From positions 434,001 to 498,000 of the forward strand of contig NZ_SLWX01000001.1 of NCBI RefSeq assembly GCF_004340525.1: DNA of 64,000 nt, written 5' to 3'. The translations under genes and the position numbers were made by a program. Positions 36,981 through 46,266 of this stretch are shown here, piece by piece (within the stretch, counting starts at the first letter, position 1; each line of letters opens with the position of its first letter). The notes beneath the pieces were generated by a model, which saw nothing but the letters and a program-made list of their open reading frames with translations, did no database searches and was not told the origin of the DNA. This DNA comes from Chromatocurvus halotolerans (lineage in GTDB: Bacteria; Pseudomonadota; Gammaproteobacteria; Pseudomonadales; Halieaceae).

Positions 36981-38780
36981 TCAGCTGCTGGCGTCTGCCC
37001 CGAGTGTCAGCAGACCGTAGCCGTAGATATCATCGCGCCCGGGCGGCCCAAGATCGAGGGCATCGCGCAGAAGACGCGTGATGATATCTTCGCCGGGGCT
37101 GAGGTGCTTCTGCCTTGCGGCGGCCGTCACCGCAAAGGGGACCGCGAAAGAGGTACCCGAGGAAGCCCCGTAACCTCCCCCCGACAGCGCGTGTCTGAGG
37201 TCAACCCCCGGTGCTGCAAGGGCGAGATAATCCCCGCGGTTGGCGAGCCGGAAAACCTGGTTGCGGTCATCCACAGCGGTAATGGCCACAACCGACGGGT
37301 ACGCGGCCGGGTACATGGGCTTGGCCACCGGTCCGCCGTTACCCGCTGCCGCCATGATGATGACATCCCGACCCACTGCGCGCCGCAGTGCTGTTTCAAG
37401 AAGGCGGTTGGGGGGGCCCGCCAGACTGATATTCACAACGTCGACCCCGGACGACATGAGCCAGTCCAGCGCGCGAATCAGGCTCACGGTGCTGGCGATC
37501 TCCCCGCGCTCACCGTCCAGCTCGAAAACCGATGCGCTGAACAGCTCGGCATTCGGCGCCAGACCACGATAATCGTCGGCATTGCCCGCGATGATCGAGG
37601 CGATCGCCGTACCGTGAAATACCGGCGTGTCAATACCGTCGCGCGCGAATGACCGGGCCTGTATGCGCGAATTCGACAGCGCCGGATGCGATGTGTCGAC
37701 GCGACTGTCAATCATGCCCACCTTGAAGCGCAGGCTATCGAGATCACCGGGGACCGCCATCACGGATCGGGGAGGCAAGCCCTCGCCCTCTGACGCAACC
37801 GGCGCTCCCGCCGTGTAGATGTGGTTCAGGTCGACATCAGCGCGATCCTTGCCGACCACATCGAGCACGCCACGGCGCACCTGGGTGATGTCGAAGGATG
37901 AGGGTGCGGCCACTTCCGCCAGACGCAGGCCCAGACCTGGAAGTTCGGTCACCGTATCGAACAGATATCCCTGTTTACCCAGTTCCTCGAACACCGAAGG
38001 CTCTGCCATGACCAGCCACTGCTCGCGAAGGATGCGGCTCTCGTCCATTTCCAGATCGCTCTCCAGGTCCTCGACAATGCCTTCTATGTGGTTCTCGAGG
38101 CGCTCTTCAACAGTGGCTGCGACCCGACTCTCAACGCTGTCCTCCACTGCGTCCTCGACTGCACCCTCAACCCCCTCCTCGACCGTCGATTCGACACTGT
38201 CGGCAACCTGCTCCTCGACACCGCTGGCAACGCTGTCTTCAACAGCCTCGGCCACCGCGTCTTCCACGCCTGCCTCGACGCTATCTTCAACCGCCTCAGC
38301 AACGGTGCTCTCGACGTCTGCCTCCACGCTGTCCTCGACGCCGGATTCAACGCGCTCCGCAACCTGCTCCTCGACATTGGACTCCACGACATCCTCAACG
38401 CTGCCGGCAACCCGCTGCTCGACATCATCTTCTACCTGAGTCTCCACGGTCTCGGCCACGATTTCCTCGACCGAGCCCTCGACCTTTGTGTCGATTGTTT
38501 CCTCGACGGTTTCCTCGATGTTCTGCTCGATCTCTTCCTGAATGTTCTGCTCGGTGATCTGCTCCACGTCCTGCTCTACCCGCGACTCGACTTCCTCCTC
38601 GATACTGTCTTCAACCTCCTCCTCGACCGGATCCGGGCCGAGATATCCGCCCACCGGCAGCTGCGCCAGGGCGGGCGCGGCGATCAGCGCTGACGCGACG
38701 GTCAGATACGCGAGGACCCTGCGCAAAGGAGAGGCAATAAAGCGTGCGTAGCGTTGGACAATAGCGGAGGCGGATGGCAT
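36981..38780 (-). CDS. Exported S8 subtilase with long VExx tetrad-repeat domain
   Basis: The 599-residue protein has a signal peptide (LAYLTVASALIAAPALA) and then, at residues 52-239, 47 consecutive four-residue units of consensus V-E-x-x. A short linker domain follows, then a subtilisin fold with Asp358 (VGMIDSRVD), His389 (FHGTAIASI) and Ser544 (SSGTSFAVPFA), plus the oxyanion Asn in AAAGNGGP. All triad residues are intact. I chose the ATG at 38780 because the candidate promoter starts transcription near 38838, downstream of the alternative ATG at 38861. It is divergent from the ECF sigma gene, suggesting it is part of that regulon. Confidence 0.85.
   Translation of the reverse strand: MPSASAIVQRYARFIASPLRRVLAYLTVASALIAAPALAQLPVGGYLGPDPVEEEVEDSIEEEVESRVEQDVEQITEQNIQEEIEQNIEETVEETIDTKVEGSVEEIVAETVETQVEDDVEQRVAGSVEDVVESNVEEQVAERVESGVEDSVEADVESTVAEAVEDSVEAGVEDAVAEAVEDSVASGVEEQVADSVESTVEEGVEGAVEDAVEDSVESRVAATVEERLENHIEGIVEDLESDLEMDESRILREQWLVMAEPSVFEELGKQGYLFDTVTELPGLGLRLAEVAAPSSFDITQVRRGVLDVVGKDRADVDLNHIYTAGAPVASEGEGLPPRSVMAVPGDLDSLRFKVGMIDSRVDTSHPALSNSRIQARSFARDGIDTPVFHGTAIASIIAGNADDYRGLAPNAELFSASVFELDGERGEIASTVSLIRALDWLMSSGVDVVNISLAGPPNRLLETALRRAVGRDVIIMAAAGNGGPVAKPMYPAAYPSVVAITAVDDRNQVFRLANRGDYLALAAPGVDLRHALSGGGYGASSGTSFAVPFAVTAAARQKHLSPGEDIITRLLRDALDLGPPGRDDIYGYGLLTLGADASS
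38064..38627 (-). repeat. 47 x 12-bp coding repeat (VExx tetrads)
   Basis: In the subtilase frame every fourth codon encodes Val (occasionally Ile, Leu or Thr), nearly always followed by Glu (occasionally Ala, Gln or Asp), for 188 residues without a phase shift. At DNA level this is a degenerate 12-base period, not identical copies: codons are diversified, so it is old or under protein-level selection. Typical units are VEDS, VEAD, VAEA, VESR and VEEQ. Confidence 0.9.
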
Positions 38781-38845
38781 GGGGGTCACCGTAATGATCA
38801 GTTGGAGGGCGCCCCCTATATGAAAGAGCCGCCCTTGCTTATACT

Positions 38846-38902
38846 GACGCGTTTCCGGCATTTTAATTCCCGTCCGGGAATAAACACGTGCAACAAACCG
38901 TC
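38846..38902. promoter_or_regulatory. Divergent ECF-type promoters sharing a palindromic -35
   Basis: The palindrome ATTCCCG-TC-CGGGAAT (38866-38881) supplies GGGAAT on both strands. Rightward, GGAAT (38877-38881) is followed after 17 bases by CGTC (38899-38902). Leftward, GGAAT (38870-38866) is followed after 16 bases by CGTC (38849-38846). GGAA plus CGTC at 16-17 bases is the standard ECF sigma promoter pattern. The two promoters would drive the sigma operon and the subtilase gene respectively. Confidence 0.6.
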
Positions 38903-38922
38903 ACAAAACTACCGAGGACTAT

Positions 38923-39432
38923 ATGCCGTCGCTCAACACAAGGCAACGCAGTGATCTGATGTCGGAACTGGGCGGTCTGCGTCGGTTCTGCCTGTCACTG
39001 ACGGGGGCCGCGGCGGATGCAGACGACCTGCTGCAATCCACGGTTGAGCGGATGCTGGAAAAGGGAATGCCGGAAGATGCTCACACAGCGAAGTGGGTAT
39101 ACCGCGTGTGCAAGAACATCTGGATTGATGAGCTGCGCGCCAGGCAGGTCCGACAGCGTCATGCAACTGCGGTACAGGCAGACGACGAGGTTGAACAATC
39201 GCCGTCGGCAGAGACAAAAGCGGGCGGTGAACAGCATCTGGCGGCAGTCAACGACGCACTCATGCGCCTGCCACCGGAGCAGCGACTGGCGCTGATGCTG
39301 GTCGCCGTGGATGGCAAGAGTTATGCCGAGGCAGCAGACATTCTGCAGGTCCCGGTGGGAACAATCATGAGCCGCATTGCGAGGGCTCGAAAGCATTTAC
39401 TGGAGGACAGGGTCCTGCTCCAGCAAAAGTGA
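38923..39432 (+). CDS. ECF-family RNA polymerase sigma factor
   Basis: The 169-residue sigma factor has region 2 (DADDLLQSTVERMLEKG, KWVYRVCKNIWIDELRARQ) and region 4 (LPPEQRLALMLVAVDGKSYAEAA, VPVGTIMSRIARARKHL), separated by an acidic linker. There is no region 1 or 3, as expected for ECF factors. GAGG lies six bases before the ATG. The gene is followed after 22 bases by a membrane anti-sigma-like gene and sits next to a candidate promoter of the type it would recognise, suggesting autoregulation. Confidence 0.93.
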   Translation: MPSLNTRQRSDLMSELGGLRRFCLSLTGAAADADDLLQSTVERMLEKGMPEDAHTAKWVYRVCKNIWIDELRARQVRQRHATAVQADDEVEQSPSAETKAGGEQHLAAVNDALMRLPPEQRLALMLVAVDGKSYAEAADILQVPVGTIMSRIARARKHLLEDRVLLQQK

Positions 39433-39454
39433 TGGTGCGAGACCCCGAGGCAGA

Positions 39455-40183
39455 ATGATGACAATCAGTGAAGCGGATTTTGAGCGGCTGTCGCAGCTGC
39501 TGGATGGCGAACTGGACGCGGCGTCACGACAGCAACTGGAGCAGCGTATGGCGCTGGAACCCGAGCTGGCCAGTGCCTGGCAGGAGCTGCAGACAATCAA
39601 CGCGACATTGCGACAGGCCTACGCCGGCGCGGCAACCGGCATCCCGCAGAGAATCACGGCGATGCTGGATTCCGCAGCGAGCCGGGGCCGCGCGAAGGAC
39701 AACGTGGTGCCGTTTTTCCGGCGCCAGCCTCTGTGGCCAACGGCGCTGGCGGCATCCGTCGTGCTCGCGCTTGCCATCGCGCTGATCCCGGACGACACCG
39801 GCTCGCCCGCGTCGACACCGGGCCTGACGCTGGCCGCAGCGCTGGAATCACTGCCATCCGGCGACACCTGGACAGCCCTCGAGGATGGGGGCCAGATACA
39901 GGCAGTGCTGACGTTCGCCAGCCGGAACGGCGGCTGGTGCCGTGAATTTGCGCTGAAGCAGACGAGCCGCACAGGGTCCCAGCGAGGGGTTGCGTGCCGC
40001 ACAGACGGACAGTGGCAGACCGAAGTCGTTGCGCAGGCGCCGGAGCAGGAAAGCAGTGACGTGTATCGACCGGCGGGCGCCGGCGACAGCCAGGCCGTGC
40101 ACCATTTCATACGGGACCAGGCCGCGGACATTCCTCTCAGCGGCCCTCAGGAAGCCGCGTTGATCAACAGCGGCTGGCGCTGA
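39455..40183 (+). CDS. Single-pass membrane anti-sigma factor
   Basis: The 242-residue protein has a cytoplasmic N-terminal domain opening ISEADFERLSQLLDGELDAA, the four-helix pattern of anti-sigma domains without the zinc HxxxCxxC motif. One membrane helix (about 93-111, LWPTALAASVVLALAIALIP) and a periplasmic domain of about 130 residues with two cysteines follow. Start ATG 39455 has GAGG upstream. Position directly after the ECF gene and topology indicate it holds the sigma factor at the membrane; the signal sensed is unknown. Confidence 0.82.
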   Translation: MMTISEADFERLSQLLDGELDAASRQQLEQRMALEPELASAWQELQTINATLRQAYAGAATGIPQRITAMLDSAASRGRAKDNVVPFFRRQPLWPTALAASVVLALAIALIPDDTGSPASTPGLTLAAALESLPSGDTWTALEDGGQIQAVLTFASRNGGWCREFALKQTSRTGSQRGVACRTDGQWQTEVVAQAPEQESSDVYRPAGAGDSQAVHHFIRDQAADIPLSGPQEAALINSGWR

Positions 40184-40330
40184 CTCCAGTAGCAGCGCCC
40201 TTGACGATCGCCCGGCCCGGGCGTTCAGCTTGCTGATGCGGATTCCAAAAAGGTGTGGCGGGTCGACGAAAGCCGCCGCCCGCCCCTATTCTGAAGCTGG
40301 ACGGCACCCAATGACGTTGCGCCGCTGCCA

Positions 40331-40356
40331 CACAAGGGTCTCACTCCGCCCTTGTG
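40331..40356. repeat. Perfect 8-bp inverted repeat
   Basis: CACAAGGG (40331-40338) and CCCTTGTG (40349-40356) are separated by 10 bases in the 224-base gap between the convergent anti-sigma and CBS-protein genes. A GC-rich palindrome (GCCCGGCCCGGGC) lies further left near 40207. Neither is followed by a T-run; they may be transcription end structures or neutral. Confidence 0.35.
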
Positions 40357-40407
40357 CGGTTAACGTCCCGCCGGCGCCATTATTCCCGGGGTTCGCGGTT
40401 TGCGCGC

Positions 40408-40839
40408 TCAGGAGACCCGCTGGCGTGAAACCTTGCGTCGGGAGTGCTCCATCAGGGCCCAGAGAATATTGCTGGAGCTTACCTGGCCAACCAGCCGCCC
40501 GCCCTCGATAACCGGTCGTCGACGCTGGCGTGTCCTCAGCATGTCCTGGGCAACCTCCACAATATTGTCCTCTGGCCCACAGCTGTTGATATCCGCCGTC
40601 ATCGCCTCGTGGACCAGGGACAGCTCCGGATCGCCATCGTTATAGATTGTGGTCAGCACCGCCTGTATGCAGTCCAGTTCAGACAGGACGCCGACCGGAC
40701 GCCCTGTGTCGTCCACGACGGTAACGCCGGTCAGGCGATGGTCCACCAGCATTTCTATGGCTTCAACCAGATTGACATCCCGCCGGATAGTCAGCGGTTT
40801 CTTGCGCATGCAGTCGGCAATCCTGGTGGGTTGTGTCAT
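40408..40839 (-). CDS. Two-CBS-domain protein
   Basis: The 143-residue protein is essentially a single CBS pair (Bateman module): LVDHRLTGVTVVDDTGRPVG and LSELDCIQAV in the first, RRRPVIEGGRLVGQVSSSNILWAL in the second. Such free-standing pairs bind adenine nucleotides or SAM and regulate partners; no partner is evident. ATG 40839 has GGAG nine bases upstream and is preferred to the frame start at 40857. Confidence 0.88.
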   Translation of the reverse strand: MTQPTRIADCMRKKPLTIRRDVNLVEAIEMLVDHRLTGVTVVDDTGRPVGVLSELDCIQAVLTTIYNDGDPELSLVHEAMTADINSCGPEDNIVEVAQDMLRTRQRRRPVIEGGRLVGQVSSSNILWALMEHSRRKVSRQRVS

Positions 40840-40974
40840 TGCAGTTACTCCGGGCACCGAAAAATGAATACGGCGAAAACGTTACCCTGACAGCGGGTTG
40901 GAGTCCAGCCGCGACTGCACGGTCCGCATGCCGGCATGCTAACCTTGCAGGATCAACGGCAGAGGACATGACGC

Positions 40975-41826
40975 ATGAACGAACCCATGGATTTCAGCAA
41001 ATGCGTGGTCTGGATCACCGGTGCGTCTTCCGGCATCGGCGCCGCACTGGCGACACAGCTGGCAAAGCGGGGTAGCTCGCTGGTGCTGTCGGCCCGCGAT
41101 ACCAGCGCACTGGAATCGGTACGCAACGAGTGCCTGCGCAACGGTGCAACGCCCGATACGGTCATGGTGCTGCCGCTGGATGTTCTGGATATTGACGCGA
41201 TGGCCGACAGGACGGCCGAGGTGGTCGCGCAGTTTGGCCGTATCGACCTGCTGCTGAACAACGCCGGTGTCTCCCAGCGCTCCACCTGCGTGGACACGGA
41301 CCTGAGCGTGTACCGACAGATGCTGGACATCAATGTGCTCGGGCCCATCGCCCTGAGCAAGGCCGTTCTGCCGATGATGCTCAAGCAGGGAAGCGGCACG
41401 ATTGCAGTAACCTCAAGCGTTGCAGGCAAGGTGGGAGCGCCCCTGCGGACCGGCTACTGCGCCGCCAAGCACGCGGTCATGGGCTTCTTCGATGCCCTGC
41501 GCACGGAGATCGGTCCGCTGGGGCTGCAGGTAACAACCATAACGCCGGGCTTTATTCGCACCAATGTGGCCCGCAACGCGCTCAATGCACAGGGAAAGGC
41601 CGCGGGAATGTCGGACGACGACATCGAGGGCGGAATGTCTGCCGACGAGTGTGCCACCGCCATTATCGAGGGCTTCGTTGCCGGACTGCCGGAAATCGCG
41701 GTTGGCAAGGGACCGGAAATGGCGCTGCTCGATCTCAAGCGGACAGACCCCGAGGCCGCCTTCCGAATGCTGGAGGAAATGGCGGTAAAAAGTGGTGCCA
41801 TCGCGGTACCGCATCGCCAACACTGA
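40975..41826 (+). CDS. Short-chain dehydrogenase/reductase
   Basis: The 283-residue classical SDR has the cofactor motif TGASSGIGAALA (about 20-31), NNAGV, a catalytic Ser (VTSSVAGKVG) and YCAAKHAVMG with the Tyr and Lys. Its sequence style (DVLDIDAM, TITPGFIRTNVARNAL) resembles the DHRS7-like group. The C-terminal 60 residues extend the usual fold. The substrate is unknown. It is followed by a lipoprotein gene 23 bases later, possibly co-transcribed. Confidence 0.88.
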   Translation: MNEPMDFSKCVVWITGASSGIGAALATQLAKRGSSLVLSARDTSALESVRNECLRNGATPDTVMVLPLDVLDIDAMADRTAEVVAQFGRIDLLLNNAGVSQRSTCVDTDLSVYRQMLDINVLGPIALSKAVLPMMLKQGSGTIAVTSSVAGKVGAPLRTGYCAAKHAVMGFFDALRTEIGPLGLQVTTITPGFIRTNVARNALNAQGKAAGMSDDDIEGGMSADECATAIIEGFVAGLPEIAVGKGPEMALLDLKRTDPEAAFRMLEEMAVKSGAIAVPHRQH

Positions 41827-41849
41827 GGAAGGGGCCGGCTGCAGTGCGC

Positions 41850-42545
41850 ATGAGCAGTCGCGTACGCCTGACCGTCCAGCGACTGCTCACGGCGACTGTG
41901 ATCGCTGCCACGCTGGGCGGCTGCGGCGGCTATCAACTGAAGAATCTGGCCAAGTCCGACATTGATCTCGTGGCGGACGAATTTATCCGCGAGACCCGAC
42001 AGCTGACCCGGGAGCTCGTGATCAAGCTGTATGCCCGCAACCCCGTGGAGCTCGACAAGGTGCCGGGCATGACTGTTGAGCGGCGGCTGCAGATGCTGCA
42101 CGACTCCCCTGCCAGACTGGTGTTCGAAGAACTTTCCGGACGTCAGGAGATCGCCGCCATGGAAGTGGTGTTCAACCCGGAGTTCCAGGGCGACAGGGTC
42201 TTTGCACTCGCGGCGGGACTCGGCGGGATGTTGCGGCGCACCTACGACTATCGGCGGGAGTCCTACATGGCGCGGTCCCTGGATGCCGAGGCGCTGGCAA
42301 CCAGTGCCCGCAATATCGAGATTCTGGTGTGGCGCCTGAAACACACCCGGCACGCAAATGGGGACCCCTTCCTGATTACCAGCGAGTACGGCGGGCTTAC
42401 CGACAACCTCAGCTTCGAGCGGCTGTTCGGCAAGCTGATCGCCCTGCAGGACATGATGTCGAGAATCGCCGGCGATGCCGGCGACCGGCGGGTGACCCGG
42501 GTGATCTACACTGCCTCATCGGTGTTCATCCCCCTGCCAATCTAG
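41850..42545 (+). CDS. Predicted lipoprotein of unknown function
   Basis: The 231-residue protein has a signal sequence with lipobox TLGGC, giving Cys at about residue 25, then a largely helical, charged domain (VADEFIRETRQLTRELVIKL, NIEILVWRLKHTRHANGDP). I do not recognise the family. The start is ATG 41850; GTG 41844 is possible. It lies between the SDR and the convergent FadB-like gene. Confidence 0.7.
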   Translation: MSSRVRLTVQRLLTATVIAATLGGCGGYQLKNLAKSDIDLVADEFIRETRQLTRELVIKLYARNPVELDKVPGMTVERRLQMLHDSPARLVFEELSGRQEIAAMEVVFNPEFQGDRVFALAAGLGGMLRRTYDYRRESYMARSLDAEALATSARNIEILVWRLKHTRHANGDPFLITSEYGGLTDNLSFERLFGKLIALQDMMSRIAGDAGDRRVTRVIYTASSVFIPLPI

Positions 42546-42575
42546 AACGGGCCACGGAGCCTGGAGGGCCGTTCG

Positions 42576-44726
42576 CTATGCCGCCCGGGCACTCTCCTCG
42601 CCGGCGCGCTCGACCGCGATCGCCGGCGGTGCAAAGCGCTCTCCGTAGGCTGCCGCCAGTTCACGACAGCGGCTGACAAAGCGACCGTAGCCGTAGGTGC
42701 TCACGAACTGCAGCAGGCCACCGGTCCAGACCGGCGCGCCGATGCCCATGATGGAGCCGATATTGCCATCCTCCTCGGAACGCAACACGCCGCTCTCCAG
42801 ACATTTCAGGGCCTCAATGACCTGCCGGAACAGCAGCCGGTCCTTGATATCCTGCTCCGGCATGCACACGTCGCTGCGGTAATAGAGGTCCAGCAGGCCC
42901 GGCCAGATGTGCTTGCTGCCGTCCTCGGCATACTCGTAGAAACCGCCGCCGTGATGACGGCCGCCGCGGCCATGCTCCTCGACCAGTGTCGCGACCACGC
43001 CGCGGGCGATACTGCCATCGCCCCAGGCATCCTCCACCCCCATGTCCCGCCAGGTGGCCTGCGCCTTGCGCGACAGTTCCAGGCTCACCTCATCGTAGAC
43101 GGCAAGCGGTCCCACCGGCATGCCGACAGCCTTGCCCAGGTTATCGATCAGCGACGGATGCAGGCCTTCGTAAAGCAGGCGCACGCCCTCGTCGAGATAG
43201 GTTCCAAAGGTCCGCGATGTGAAGAAACCCAGGGAGTCGTTGACCACGATCGGCGTCTTACGGATCTGGCGTGCGTAATCAAAGGCCCGCGCCAGCGCGA
43301 CATCCGACGTCTTCTCGCCCATGATGATTTCCACCAGCGGCATCCTGTCGACGGGAGAGAAGAAATGAATCCCGATAAAGTGCTCCGGTCGGCGGCTGCC
43401 CTCGGCCAGCCGGGTGATGGGCAGGGTCGAGGTGTTGGAGCCCCAGACGCCGTCCTCTGCCAGGTACGGCTCACATTCGCGGGTGATCTCGTGTTTCAGG
43501 GACAGGTTCTCGAACACCGCCTCGACCACGAGATCGCAGCCCTCAAGATCCTTTGGCTCGCCCGTCGGCGTAATCAGCGCCAGCACCTGCTCGCGCTTTT
43601 CCGGCGTCATGCGGCCGCGATCCACCCGCTTGTCCAGCAGCCGCCGGCTGTAGTCCTTGCCCTTTTCGGCGGCCTCCCGTGACACATCCTTGAGAACGAC
43701 CTCGATACCCGCCATCGCAGACACGTAGGCAATGCCCTGCCCCATCATGCCGGCACCCAGCACGCCGACTTTTTTCGTCGTCTGCGGCGGAACATCCTGC
43801 GGGCGACTGGCGCCTCCATTGACCTTGTTCAGGGCAAAAAAGAAGGTGCTGATCTGGTTCTTGGCAACGCTTGTCGTCACCAGGGATGCCAGCCCGCGGG
43901 ACTCCACCCTGAGCGCGGTTTCAAGATCCAGGCGGGTCGACTGCACAGCCACGTCGAGAATCCTGTGTGGCGCCGGCAGCAGGCCACGCGTCTTCTTGCG
44001 CAGCATGGCCGTCGCCACCGGCAACATCTGGGCGACCTTCGGCGAGTTGGCATCGCCACCGGGTATGCGGTAACCCTTCGCGTCCCAGGGCTGCACCGCC
44101 GATTCCGGCTTGTCCCTGTTGGCAAGAACCCACTCGCGCGCGGCGGCGAGCAGATCGCCGGGCTCGCGCACCAGCGCATGGATAAGTCCGTCATCCAGCG
44201 CCACGGCGGGTGCGACGCGCTTGCCTTCGAGCAGATACGGCAGTGCCTTCTCAAGCCCGAGCAGACGGGTGAGCCGGACCACGCCGCCACCCCCGGGCAA
44301 CAGACCCAGCGTCACCTCCGGCAGCCCGAGCTCGACAGAGCGATCATTCCAGGCGACGCGGTAGTTACAGGCCAGGCAGATCTCGAAACCCCCGCCCAGC
44401 GCGGCGCCATTGATGGCGGCAGCCACGGGTACCGGCAGCGTCTCCAGCCGCCGCAGCTGGGATTTGACGATCTCGAGGCCCTGCATGAATTCGCCAACAT
44501 CATCCGGGGTGACCGCGAGCAGGCTGTGCAGGTCACCGCCGGCAAAAAACACCTTCTTGGCCGAAGCGAAGATCACGCCGGCGAGCCCCTCCTCCTGCTC
44601 GAGGCGATCCATGGTCTCGCCCATGGCATCGCGATACTCCGCGTTCATGGCGTTGACCGGACCTGTCATGTCCATGGTGACCGTGACAATGCCATCGGCG
44701 TCTTTTTCGTACTGGAATACACTCAT
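42576..44726 (-). CDS. FadB/FadJ-like enoyl-CoA hydratase / 3-hydroxyacyl-CoA dehydrogenase
   Basis: The 716-residue bifunctional beta-oxidation protein has a crotonase domain at about 1-200 (FFAGGDLHSLL, NGAALGGGFEICLACNYRVA, LPEVTLGLLPGGGG). A linker follows, then the NAD-binding domain (VGVLGAGMMGQGIAYVSAM), NTSTLPITRLA, GIHFFSPVDRMPLVEII and the C-terminal dehydrogenase helices. It is 63 bases downstream of a thiolase in the same direction, so the two form the usual trifunctional beta-oxidation pair. Its specificity is not predictable. Confidence 0.92.
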   Translation of the reverse strand: MSVFQYEKDADGIVTVTMDMTGPVNAMNAEYRDAMGETMDRLEQEEGLAGVIFASAKKVFFAGGDLHSLLAVTPDDVGEFMQGLEIVKSQLRRLETLPVPVAAAINGAALGGGFEICLACNYRVAWNDRSVELGLPEVTLGLLPGGGGVVRLTRLLGLEKALPYLLEGKRVAPAVALDDGLIHALVREPGDLLAAAREWVLANRDKPESAVQPWDAKGYRIPGGDANSPKVAQMLPVATAMLRKKTRGLLPAPHRILDVAVQSTRLDLETALRVESRGLASLVTTSVAKNQISTFFFALNKVNGGASRPQDVPPQTTKKVGVLGAGMMGQGIAYVSAMAGIEVVLKDVSREAAEKGKDYSRRLLDKRVDRGRMTPEKREQVLALITPTGEPKDLEGCDLVVEAVFENLSLKHEITRECEPYLAEDGVWGSNTSTLPITRLAEGSRRPEHFIGIHFFSPVDRMPLVEIIMGEKTSDVALARAFDYARQIRKTPIVVNDSLGFFTSRTFGTYLDEGVRLLYEGLHPSLIDNLGKAVGMPVGPLAVYDEVSLELSRKAQATWRDMGVEDAWGDGSIARGVVATLVEEHGRGGRHHGGGFYEYAEDGSKHIWPGLLDLYYRSDVCMPEQDIKDRLLFRQVIEALKCLESGVLRSEEDGNIGSIMGIGAPVWTGGLLQFVSTYGYGRFVSRCRELAAAYGERFAPPAIAVERAGEESARAA

Positions 44727-44789
44727 GGTGAAAACAACTCCCGCGCGCTGCGCGCCGCTGTGTGCGTTCTGGCTGGAAAGCCTTGGGTA

Positions 44790-45998
44790 TCAGACGCGTT
44801 CGATAATGGTGGAAATGCCCATGCCGCCGCCCACGCAGAGCGACAGCATCGCGCGGCGCAGGCCGCGACGCTCAAGCTCATCCAGCATGGTGCTGACCAG
44901 CATCGCCCCTGTCGCCCCCAGGGGGTGACCCATGGCGATGGCGCCGCCGTTGACGTTGGTGACCTCGTGGTCGATGTCCAGATCCTTCATGTAGCGCATG
45001 GCAACCGAGGCAAAGGCCTCGTTGATTTCCCAGAGATCAATATCCTCTTTTTTCAGCCCGGCCTTCTGCAGGCATTTTTTCGCGGCGGGGCCGGGCCCGG
45101 TCAGCATGATCACGGGATCGGTCGCGAGCACGGCGGTCGCCACAATACGTCCCCGTGGCGTCAGCCCCAGATCCTTGCCGGCTTTCTCACTGCCAATCAG
45201 CACGGCACTGGCGCCGTCGACGATGCCCGAGGAATTCCCGGGGGTATGCACATGCTCGATATGATCCAGCATGCTGTATTTGCCGAGAATCACATCGTCA
45301 AACCCCAGATCGCCCATCATGGCAAACGAGGGATTCAGCTGCGCCAGGGTTTCCACGGTTGTGCCAGGCTTGATGAAGTCGTCACGCTCCAGGATGGTCA
45401 GACCGTTTTCGTCCAGCACCGGCACCACCGAACGATCGAAGTAGCCGCTATCGCGTGCCTGTGCCGCTCGCCGCTGTGACTCGGTGGCGTAGGTATCGAC
45501 ATCCTCGCGGGAATACTGTTCGAGGGTGGCGATGGTGTCCGCGCCTATGCCCTGGGGGACAAAGCCGGTTTTTGCGGCAAAGGCCGGATCGCCACCCATG
45601 GCACCGCCATTGGAGCCCATGGGCACCCGCGACATGCTCTCGACGCCGCCGGCCACCACCAGGTCTTCCCAGCCGGAAGCGATTTTCTGCGCGGCAATGT
45701 TCACCGCCTCGAGGCCCGAGGCACAGAAACGATCGAGCTGCACACCGGCCACCGACTCGTGCCAGTCGGCGTTCATGACGATCATCTTGGCGACGTCACT
45801 GCCCTGCTCTCCCACCGGCGTGACGCAGCCCATGACGACGTCGTCGACGTAGGACGTATCGAGATCGTGGCGGCTCTGCAGTGCACGCAGCAGGCCGGCG
45901 CCGAGATCGATGGGCTTGACCTCGTACAGGCTGCCCCCCGGCTTTCCCTTGCTGCGCGGCGTGCGCAGGGCATCGTAAATGTAGGCGTGATGGCTCAT
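44790..45998 (-). CDS. Acetyl-CoA C-acyltransferase (thiolase)
   Basis: The 402-residue thiolase has the nucleophilic Cys92 ([11 protein letters not shown]), the NEAFAS segment, [15 protein letters not shown] with the catalytic His, and the second cysteine in LCVGGGMG near the C-terminus. It cleaves 3-ketoacyl-CoA to acetyl-CoA and a shortened acyl-CoA. ATG 45998 follows GGGGAG by nine bases; the frame is open to 46073 but without signals. It is first in the pair with the FadB-like gene. Confidence 0.93.
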   Translation of the reverse strand: MSHHAYIYDALRTPRSKGKPGGSLYEVKPIDLGAGLLRALQSRHDLDTSYVDDVVMGCVTPVGEQGSDVAKMIVMNADWHESVAGVQLDRFCASGLEAVNIAAQKIASGWEDLVVAGGVESMSRVPMGSNGGAMGGDPAFAAKTGFVPQGIGADTIATLEQYSREDVDTYATESQRRAAQARDSGYFDRSVVPVLDENGLTILERDDFIKPGTTVETLAQLNPSFAMMGDLGFDDVILGKYSMLDHIEHVHTPGNSSGIVDGASAVLIGSEKAGKDLGLTPRGRIVATAVLATDPVIMLTGPGPAAKKCLQKAGLKKEDIDLWEINEAFASVAMRYMKDLDIDHEVTNVNGGAIAMGHPLGATGAMLVSTMLDELERRGLRRAMLSLCVGGGMGISTIIERV

Positions 45999-46266
45999 GG
46001 CGGGTAACTCCCCGATAAAATGACTCACACCAGTCTGCCGCTGCAAGGCAGGGCAGACAATGACACTGGGCACTAAAATAATTGACTGAAAGTGACAGCA
46101 TCAGCGTCATCGAGCGCAACCGGCCGACAGCGCGCCGTCAACCCGTTTGCGGGACGCGGAACGCGCCCTTCGCGCTTGCCCGTGGCACCAGTTCTTGCTT
46201 AACTGCCCGGGCTGCATCGTAGCCATCGCAGCGTCCATTTTCCGTCTGCTGAACCGGAGACCCGGC

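Noticed and set aside
38064-38627. 12-bp periodicity as a CRISPR or satellite array
   Set aside because: The units are degenerate, contiguous and in frame with a protein whose flanking domains are intact; there are no spacers, so it is a coding repeat.
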